From Ovis canadensis (Eukaryota > Chordata > Mammalia > Artiodactyla > Bovidae), in the NCBI RefSeq assembly GCF_042477335.2, contig NC_091245.1, forward strand, positions 30,080,501 to 30,144,500: 64,000 nucleotides of DNA. Direction: 5' to 3'. Shown here one piece after another: positions 60,219-64,000 of this stretch; positions within the stretch are counted from its first letter, which is position 1, and each line of letters starts with the position of its first letter. The translations under genes were made by a program, and so were the position numbers. Below the pieces are notes generated by a model that made no database searches, had not been told where the DNA came from, and saw only the letters and a list, made by a program, of their open reading frames with translations.

Positions 60219-60364
60219 GCGGGCAGCTGCTCTGTAGGACCGTGTGGTCGGTGTACTCTGGGCCATGCAGATGGCATGACTGAGGCCCACTGCACCTCCT
60301 TGAGGAGTTGCTGGGCTGCTCCAACTTCTGCAGGGGCAGGAGGCCGTGGGGCGAGTGCATCGAG
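60219..60364 (+). pseudogene. PCSK9: PCSK9 exon 9 relic
   Basis: Encodes GQLLCRTVWSVYSGP, then degenerates with small compensating indels and hits TGA at 60281-60283. It recovers as EELLGCSNFCRGRRPWGECIE before the donor GTGACC. The acceptor reads TTGAAG instead of a pyrimidine-rich CAG, so the 3' splice site looks lost. It belongs to the start of the Cys-rich C-terminal domain. Confidence 0.9.
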
Positions 60365-61237
60365 GTGACCTGTGCCCTCCCACAGGAGTATGAGGGGGGT
60401 TCTCGCTTTCAGGCCCAGATCTGCCTGGACCCCTTCCTCCTCTGAACTCCAGTGCCCCTTCTGCAAGTTAAAGTTAAATGGGGGCATATCTGTCACTTAG
60501 TTTGGGTGCTCTAGAAGGAGCCACGCTGAGGGGTCCTGGGAGACTCTGTAGGATGAGGCTGGATGGATTGCAGCACCTGCCTCGAGGGGGTGGGGCCAGT
60601 GTGTGTGCCAGGGACTCACTGCCTTAGGGGAGGGGAGTACCAGACGTGTGCAGGGGATTCGTTGCCTCTGCACACAGTGGTCTCCAGGGCCCTTTTCTCT
60701 CAGATGGTCCATGGTTCTGGCAGATGAGAAATCTCAAACCAGCAAAAGAGTGGGCCTGAGGTTAAGGCCAGAGAGCCTGGCACAGATGCCATCTGGTCAT
60801 GGCCTTTTGGTGGAAGGGTAGCACTTAGGCCAGGAGGACAGGGGCAGGCAATCATTTGTGCCCAGGAGACAGTGTCCAGCAGCGTGCTTGACGGTGCCCT
60901 TGGACCTGCAGGTTAGGGCATGTGGGAGAGGCTGAGAGTGGGGCAGGGCTGAGCAGTCTGGGTCCTGGCTCTGGGGTCTATGATTTCCCTGTATCTGCAT
61001 TCTGAAGTCACTCTCGGTGTCCAGAAGAACTTGATAACATTCAGAGCTGCCCATCTGCAGAACAGTCTGTCTTGGACAGCAGTGAGTTCCTTGTCTTCAG
61101 GGGCTGGCTGGCCCCGTGCTGGGACATTGGAGAGGGTTCGAGGGGCTGGGACCCAGTGTCTGAATTGGTCCCCTCCCACCCCTCATCCTGTGTTTTAATG
61201 CCCTTTCTAAGACAGGGTTTCTGTTTTTGGCTCTCAG

Positions 61238-61415
61238 GCCCGAGAGGGCAGTCATGTCTGCCTGGCCCACAACGCGTTTGGGGGCGAGGGTGTCTGCGCT
61301 GTTGCCAGATGCTGCCTGCCTCTGCGGGCCAACTGCAGCATCCACACAGCTTTGCCAGCTGGGGCTGGTGTGCAGACCCATGTCTGATGCCCCCAGCAGG
61401 GCTACGTGTTCACAG
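61238..61415 (+). pseudogene. PCSK9: PCSK9 exon 10 relic
   Basis: The acceptor GGCTCTCAG and donor CACAG/GTAGGC are intact. The reading is open through [20 protein letters not shown] and [14 protein letters not shown], then TGA at 61385-61387 where other mammals have a histidine codon. After it CPQQGYVFTG continues in frame. This is the best preserved exon, with no frameshift seen and a net loss of about one codon. Confidence 0.93.
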
Positions 61416-63123
61416 GTAGGAGGCTGGGCTCACCCTGGGGTGAGGCGGCATCCTTGGCTCCCTGTGCACCAGCTTACATCTGGCTGGTCCCACGCTGGAG
61501 TGCAACTGTCTGGTGGGAAGGCCAGTGCTACCCCTTCCATCTCTGGAGCCCTGAGCAGGCACCTCATCTGTCTCAGTCTCAGCTTCCTCCTCCCTAAGAG
61601 GGGCCGTGGTAGCTCCTGCTTCACCGCGTTGCTGGGAAAATGCATAACACCTAGAGCACCAAGCCTGGAGCTTCGCAGGCACTTAACCATGGGCAGCGCA
61701 GTGCATGAGGGGCCGTTCAGGGAGAGGCTCGGAAAGTGGACCTGGCCTTGGCTTAATCCTGGCTCTGCCAAGTCATCCGCTGTGTGACCCATGCAAATTA
61801 CTTAACTTCTCTGTGCCTCCAGCGCCTCATCAATAGCATGAAGGTGACAGGTGCTAAGCATTTAGCTTGGCGCGAGGACAGTGTGCTGGCTGTCATGGGT
61901 ATCACCCATTGCTTTAAAATCCATTCTTCATATAGGTAACTGTGGATGGGTTACCTTGTGTCTAAAACATGCCCTGTGTAGCTAGCAGGAGGGCATAGAT
62001 GGGGACCTTGCGGGGGATCTGGGGATGGAGCCCCTCAAACCGGTGGAGGGACTGAGCTGTCCTGCTTGGTGGAAACGTGGGCTGCCCTGGGGAGGGCTGA
62101 GGGAGGGGGCAGGTAGTAGGCCTGAAATAACTAGCTCGAGCTGATTTGCCATGGAGTTTGTACTGGGGAGCCACTGAAGGCTGAGGAAGAAGATGACAAG
62201 GGCGAGTGACAAGTTAGGAGCCGGCTGTAGGAGTGGCTGATGAAGGCTGCAGGATGGCTTTGCAGTAGAAAGATGAGCCCAGAGAGGCGGAGCGGCTGGG
62301 ACAGGCCCAGGGGGCCACTGGCCAGCTCATCAGGGTCCTGGCCTGATGGGAAGTCCGTGAGTTCTTCAGATCACCCAGCAGGTAAACTCCAGGGCACGTG
62401 CCATTTTGAAGGCCATAGAATCCACTACCTGTTAAGCAGCCCTGAAGTCCCACTTTACAGTGGAGGGGAGTGTGCCCTGAGTGCCTTCCGCAAGGCCCCT
62501 CAGCTAGCGCCCAGGGATTCTAGTGACCACGACCCTAAACGAAGCGAGCCCTTGCCCAGTGCCAGGCACTGTGCTGGGCTCCATGCGGCTCTCCTCATTC
62601 CATCCCTACAGCCTCCCTTTCTACTTCACATAGAAGGACATTGAGGCTTGCTCTAGACCAGGACCACTCTATGAGGTCTTGTAGCCAGGGTGTGTACCCT
62701 TGGGTCTTGTACCCAAGCTCTGGAGGGATGCCTAAGTCTCCCAGGGAGACATCAAGCTCACCCCTAAACTTCTGTCCTGGTGGCTGGGTTATGGCAGGGT
62801 GTCCCATCTCTTGGTCTAGCATCTCAGGCCTTGGAACCCCTTCCCCATTGCTCCCCATCTTGGGGTGAGAGGAGATGATGTTTTCCTGAGAGGCTCAGAG
62901 AAGGTGAATGGCTTTCCTAAGGTTACACAGCATGCCAGCAGCAAGGTTGAGAACGCCAGAGTCCTGTCACTCAGCTTAGTGCCTCTTTCCTTCCCTGACT
63001 TGTTTCTGGATTTCCTAGCTTCAGAATCAGACCCTAAAAAGATGGAGACTAATGAGGATGGAAGAGGAGAGACAGAAAGTCCCTGAGCACCCGAGTGTCT
63101 GAGCCAGTCCTCCTCTGCCCCAG
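61416..63123. other. Former PCSK9 intron 10
   Basis: No exon or named young repeat is recognised. MIR-like text occurs at about 61755-61860 (CTCTGTGCCTCCAGCGCCTC) and L2-like text at 62550-62660. Confidence 0.5.
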
Positions 63124-63158
63124 GCTGCAGCTCCCACTGGGCAGTGGTCCCTGGCACC
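63124..63158 (+). pseudogene. PCSK9: PCSK9 exon 11 relic, truncated
   Basis: After CTCTGCCCCAG, the first bases GCTGCAGCTCCCACTGGG are those expected for Cys-Ser-Ser-His-Trp, followed by a diverged piece to CTGGCACC. The remaining two-thirds of the exon and its donor are not recognisable, implying deletion or severe decay. Confidence 0.75.
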
Positions 63159-63464
63159 AGTGGTCAGCTCCTGTGACTGTCCTGGCTCTGGTGGTGGGGC
63201 TTAGCCAGGGAGGGAGTGTGCAGGATACTGGGCCCTGAGAGAGGAGCCCACAGCTCTGATGGACTGGCTGTGGCAGGGGCAGTGGAGGGGGGCTGCCAAG
63301 GTGTTTTCGCTTTGCCCCTGATGGGGATGGTGACAGCTGCGGGAGGCATGGTGTCAGGGGAAGAAGAGGAGCTTGTGTTGGCCTGCAGATATTCGCTTGT
63401 GCCCTGCAGGCCTAGCTTGCAGAGTGCCTCATGTGCCCTTTCTTTTGTCCTGGGGCCCTGGTAG

Positions 63465-63666
63465 GTCACCGTGGCCTGGGACAGCGCTGGACACTGACTG
63501 GCTGCGGGACTCACCTGGAGGCCTCCCACACCACGGAGACCTACGTGGTGGACAACACGCGTGTGATGTGGGGCTGGGACGTCGGTGTAGGAGGCTCCTG
63601 TAGCTGTCACCATCTGCTGCCGGAGCCAGCCGTTGGGGAGAGCAGGCCTCTTGGGAGGCCCAGTGA
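63465..63666 (+). pseudogene. PCSK9: PCSK9 exon 12 relic (terminal)
   Basis: It starts after GGTAG with Val-Thr-Val-Ala-Trp. A one-base loss then gives TGA at 63495-63497. The shifted frame reads TLTGCGTHLEASHTTETYVV then DNTRV. An indel follows, and ATCTGCTGCCGGAGCC still matches the Ile-Cys-Cys-Arg-Ser region in another frame. The ancestral stop is probably TGA 63664-63666. One family cysteine after Asp-Asn-Thr is replaced by arginine. Confidence 0.9.
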
Positions 63667-64000
63667 CTGCCCTGCCCAGGACACTTGCACGGGGAAGGGG
63701 TCATGTCCTGGATGCTGTGGTGCCAGGCCTTGGCTGAGCTTTGAACTGGTTCCTTCTTCCCCCCTCTTCAGCCCTCTTCAGCCTGGAGCCCGGGCAGAGG
63801 CTACTTCCTCCTGGAGCTCTGGTGCTGGCACTTGGGGTGCGCCGGCTCCTGCCTGGGAAAACCCCAGGTCTCAGCCTGCATCACCCCGCCCCAGGCCTGA
63901 GCTGAATGGAGCCTGATGGAGCAAGGCTGCAGGCGCCAGGCAGGCCCTCCCTAACTGCGGGACGGGGTCCACATGCCACCGTCAGCACAGGCCAAGCTGT
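63667..64000 (+). pseudogene. PCSK9: PCSK9 3'UTR relic
   Basis: GGCTGAGCTTTGAACTGGTT near 63732 and the following CTCTTCAGCCCTC resemble the start of the mammalian PCSK9 3'UTR as I recall it; the end CACAGGCCAAGCTGT also fits. No polyA signal is in the window. Confidence 0.6.

Larger units (their letters stand above)
59434..64000 (+). pseudogene. PCSK9: PCSK9 pseudogene, 3' half only (exons 8-12 by human homology)
   Basis: Functional PCSK9 is a secreted proprotein convertase that binds the LDL receptor and sends it to lysosomes. Here five exon relics appear in order on the plus strand: 59434-59608, 60219-60364, 61238-61415, 63124-63158 (truncated) and 63465-63666. They carry clear residues of the family: [49 protein letters not shown] and TLTGCG/YVVDNTR. 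Four exons carry stops or shifts, and the fourth is cut short. The prodomain and catalytic exons (1-7) are absent from the preceding 18 kb. Splice borders mostly survive, so decay is moderate. The loss agrees with published reports that PCSK9 is a pseudogene in ruminants. Confidence 0.9.

Noticed and set aside
59697-60383. Minus-strand open frame of 228 codons
   Set aside because: It crosses a Bov-tA SINE with an internal duplication and the antisense of PCSK9 exon 9, which explains the repeated peptide.

Overview
This window is vertebrate nuclear DNA from a ruminant, most likely a bovid. It is full of BovB (RTE) LINEs, ruminant-type L1 copies, and the tRNA-derived SINEs Bov-tA and BovA2, whose 3' parts come from BovB. 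Three genes lie on the plus strand in the order TMEM61 - BSND - PCSK9. This matches human 1p32.3 and, as expected from synteny, cattle chromosome 3.

Layout: 1-6.76 kb is a nested transposon. An L1 whose ORF2 is frameshifted is split by an antisense BovB, which is itself split by a CHR-type SINE; both inner insertions have perfect target-site duplications. 6.8-9.4 kb is repeat-poor unique DNA with old MIR/L2 debris. 9.5-10.3 kb is a CpG-island promoter carrying the five-codon first coding exon of TMEM61. TMEM61 continues with exon 2 at 16.5 kb and exon 3 at 22.8 kb. 23.1-31 kb is intergenic, with SINEs, an old LINE-like repeat and a 52-bp minisatellite. BSND (barttin) occupies 31.0-40.9 kb in four intact exons. 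41-59.4 kb has no gene: it holds SINE insertions, an inverted SINE pair, ancient L1 pieces and an antisense MLT1-type LTR interrupted by a U6-L1 chimeric retrocopy and by a SINE. 59.4 kb to the end holds the decayed 3' half of PCSK9 (exons 8-12 by homology), with frameshifts and in-frame stops in otherwise recognisable exons. The 5' exons, including the catalytic serine exon, are not seen anywhere upstream.

How the genes work: barttin is the obligatory beta subunit of the ClC-K chloride channels in kidney and inner ear. TMEM61 is a small two-pass membrane protein of unknown function with a similar layout (two N-terminal membrane segments and a PY-type motif in the tail). PCSK9 in other mammals is the secreted LDL-receptor degrader; here it is a pseudogene, consistent with the reported loss of PCSK9 in ruminants.

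No CRISPR, tRNA or rRNA gene, or prokaryote-type system is present. The most notable observations are the PCSK9 relic and its missing 5' half, a predicted splice-donor shift that lengthens TMEM61, a U6-L1 template-switch chimera, and an L1 5'UTR chimera with an unidentified 3' module. All identifications come from reading the sequence against remembered families; no alignment was run.
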